A program made the translations under genes and the position numbers. Positions 5,934 through 7,021 of a DNA stretch of 7,021 bases are shown here, in pieces. The first letter of the stretch is position 1. The number at the start of each line of letters is the position of its first letter. The notes under the pieces were generated by a model. That model searched no databases. It was not told the origin of the DNA and saw only the letters and a list, made by a program, of their open reading frames with translations. The DNA comes from Rhodocyclaceae bacterium UBA6160 (GTDB lineage Bacteria > Pseudomonadota > Gammaproteobacteria > Burkholderiales > Rhodocyclaceae), in the NCBI GenBank assembly GCA_002422995.1, contig DIUK01000033.1, positions 1,025 to 8,045 on the forward strand, written 5' to 3'.

Positions 5934-6728
5934 TTACTTCATAGACCAGCCGTGACTGACGATAAAGGATTGCCCCGTGAGCGCTGCAGTGGGGAAAGTA
6001 GCCAGAAATAACGCGGTTTGGGCGACATCATCTACGGTAGTAAATATGCCATCCACGGTGTTGCCGAGCATGACGCGCTTAACCACTTCTTCTTCGCTGA
6101 TGCCTAGCTCCTTGGCTTGCTCGGGAATTTGCTTATCGACCAAAGGGGTACGCACAAAGCCCGGGCAGATGACATGCGAGCGCACGTTGTGGGCAGCGCC
6201 TTCCTTGGCCAGCACTTTGGATAAACCCATCAGTGCGTGCTTGGCGCTCACATAAGGCGCTTTCAGGGGCGATGCTTCGTGAGAATGCACTGAGCCCATG
6301 TAGATCACGATGCCGCCGCGATTGTCTTTGTACATGTGCTTTAACGCCGCTTTAGTGGTTAAAAATGCACCATCCAGGTGGATAGCCAGCATTTTCTTCC
6401 AGTCGGCATAGCTGAACTGTTCAATCGGATTGACGATTTGTATGCCGGCATTGGAGATCAGAATATCTACGCTGCCCCAGGCGGCTGCCACCTGGTCTGT
6501 ACCGTTATTTACCGCAGCTTCGTCGGTGACGTCCATGGCGATGCCCATGGCCCGGCCACCGGCGGCGATGATTTCATCGGCCGTTTTTTGCGCTGCGGCC
6601 TGATTGATGTCCGCCACGGCAACGGCTGCGCCTTCACGCGCATAAACCAGCGCGATTTCTTTGCCTATGCCACTGGCAGCGCCCGTGATGATGGCGACTT
6701 TGCCTTGCAGTTTTCCGCTTGAACTCAT
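5934..6728 (-). CDS. bdhA: 3-hydroxybutyrate dehydrogenase (short-chain dehydrogenase/reductase)
   Basis: A 264-residue classical SDR predicted to interconvert (R)-3-hydroxybutyrate and acetoacetate with NAD(H) in the cytoplasm, a step of polyhydroxybutyrate and ketone-body use. The Rossmann motif TGAASGIG is at 15-22. Asp40 at the end of the second strand fits NAD rather than NADP preference. NAG is at 93-95, and the catalytic Ser146, Tyr159 and Lys163 (YxxxK) are present. Residues matching the substrate-binding set described for Pseudomonas HBDH are also visible: Gln97, His148 (SVH), Lys156 (KAPY) and Gln200. The C-terminus SHGWSMK is also typical of this subfamily, so the call goes beyond generic SDR. 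Its start is supported by an AGGGGA site. The patatin gene follows after 11 bp, a pairing known in Legionella (bdhA-patD). Its location directly after tolQ is unusual. A related hydroxyacid as substrate cannot be excluded. Confidence 0.9.
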   Translation of the reverse strand: MSSSGKLQGKVAIITGAASGIGKEIALVYAREGAAVAVADINQAAAQKTADEIIAAGGRAMGIAMDVTDEAAVNNGTDQVAAAWGSVDILISNAGIQIVNPIEQFSYADWKKMLAIHLDGAFLTTKAALKHMYKDNRGGIVIYMGSVHSHEASPLKAPYVSAKHALMGLSKVLAKEGAAHNVRSHVICPGFVRTPLVDKQIPEQAKELGISEEEVVKRVMLGNTVDGIFTTVDDVAQTALFLATFPTAALTGQSFIVSHGWSMK

Positions 6729-6733
6729 GTGCG

Positions 6734-6739
6734 TCCCCT
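6734..6739 (-). promoter_or_regulatory. Ribosome binding site of bdhA
   Basis: AGGGGA on the minus strand lies 5 nt before the ATG at 6726-6728, a good Shine-Dalgarno match. It supports this start for the SDR gene. It also indicates that bdhA is translated from its own site rather than by coupling to tolQ, whose stop is 44 bp upstream. I saw no convincing promoter in the 44-bp gap. Confidence 0.7.
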
Positions 6740-6772
6740 GATCTAAAAGTATGAGAAATGAAGAGAAAAATC

Positions 6773-7021
6773 TTAGCGGGTTTGCCGCTGCAAAATGTTG
6801 GAGAATTCTTCCATAAAGCTCTCAAAGCGCACCGCGACGCGATCGACCCGGTGCGCAAAGCGGTTGTAAGCCACCACGGCGGGAATCGCTGCGAACAGGC
6901 CAATGGCTGTGGCCACCAGCGCTTCAGCAATGCCGGGGGCGACGACGGAAAGCGTGGCGGTGGTCATGTTTGCCAGGCCGCGAAAGGCGTGCATGATGCC
7001 CCACACGGTGCCGAACAGGCC
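6773..7021 (-). CDS. tolQ: TolQ, Tol-Pal proton-channel subunit (3' part only)
   Basis: This is the C-terminal 82 residues of TolQ, the inner-membrane subunit that with TolR forms the proton-motive-force-driven Tol motor (MotA/TolQ/ExbB family). The reading frame runs off the right edge of the window, so the start is not seen; the GTG at 7004-7006 is an internal valine. Visible residues begin GLFGTVWGIMHAFRGL (second membrane segment), followed by VAPGIAEALVATAIGLFAAIPAVVAYN (third segment) broken here only for description, and a cytoplasmic tail ending FMEEFSNILQRQTR. The two pore threonines known from E. coli TolQ (T145 and T178, 33 residues apart) are both present with the same spacing, at visible residues 5 and 38. 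The gene ends in TAA, and the next gene is bdhA after 44 bp rather than the expected tolR. Identification is secure. Confidence 0.97.
   Translation of the reverse strand, partial: GLFGTVWGIMHAFRGLANMTTATLSVVAPGIAEALVATAIGLFAAIPAVVAYNRFAHRVDRVAVRFESFMEEFSNILQRQTR

Noticed and set aside
6378..6722. 114-codon plus-strand open frame opposite bdhA
   Set aside because: The minus strand has a full set of SDR motifs over the same bases. The antisense frame has no family resemblance and no clear start signal.
6729..6772. Promoter or insertion scar between tolQ and bdhA
   Set aside because: CATACT could be a -10, but the -35 candidate is poor. No inverted or direct repeats, transposase remnant or att-like duplication was seen here or at the patatin-tolR junction.
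1..7021. Hidden novel system such as a CRISPR array, retron, toxin-antitoxin, phage or mobile element
   Set aside because: Both strands are filled by recognised, intact Tol-Pal, QueE, SDR and patatin genes with gaps of 60 bp or less. No direct-repeat array, structured RNA or unexplained gene remains.

Overview
The window is an uninterrupted, entirely minus-strand gene block from a Gram-negative bacterium. The reading order runs from high to low coordinates: 3' end of tolQ, a 3-hydroxybutyrate-dehydrogenase-type SDR (bdhA), a patatin-like phospholipase, tolR, tolA, tolB, pal, cpoB (ybgF) and queE. The Tol-Pal genes place it in the Proteobacteria. The TolR, Pal and BdhA sequences and the queE gene after cpoB suggest a betaproteobacterium or near relative of moderate GC content. 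That placement is from recognition only; no search was run.

Region by region: 6773-7021 is the last 82 codons of tolQ, and the operon promoter and tolQ start lie outside the window. 4669-6728 is a two-gene cassette (bdhA plus a patatin-like hydrolase) sitting between tolQ and tolR, which in the classical operon are adjacent. 1573-4672 is tolR-tolA-tolB-pal. 833-1573 is cpoB. 93-809 is queE. 1-92 has no supported gene but carries a hairpin with a U-tract that suits a terminator for the minus-strand operon. Gaps between genes are 60 bp or less and several junctions overlap (patatin/tolR ATGA, pal/cpoB TAATG), so the whole block looks like one transcription unit. No stretch over 300 bp is gene-free.

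How the genes work together: TolQ and TolR form the inner-membrane proton-driven motor, TolA transmits its energy across the periplasm, and TolB and Pal are the periplasmic and outer-membrane partners. CpoB is a periplasmic TPR/coiled-coil protein that links Tol-Pal to septal peptidoglycan synthesis. QueE belongs to 7-deazaguanine (queuosine precursor) synthesis and is a common passenger at the end of this operon. BdhA is predicted to oxidise (R)-3-hydroxybutyrate to acetoacetate, and the patatin protein is a predicted cytoplasmic Ser-Asp lipid acyl hydrolase. A bdhA-patatin pair is known elsewhere (bdhA-patD of Legionella pneumophila), so the pair itself is not new. Its location inside the Tol motor genes is the most unusual feature here.

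No mobile element, CRISPR array, tRNA/rRNA, toxin-antitoxin or defence system was seen. All complete genes look intact, with no frameshift or lost catalytic residue.
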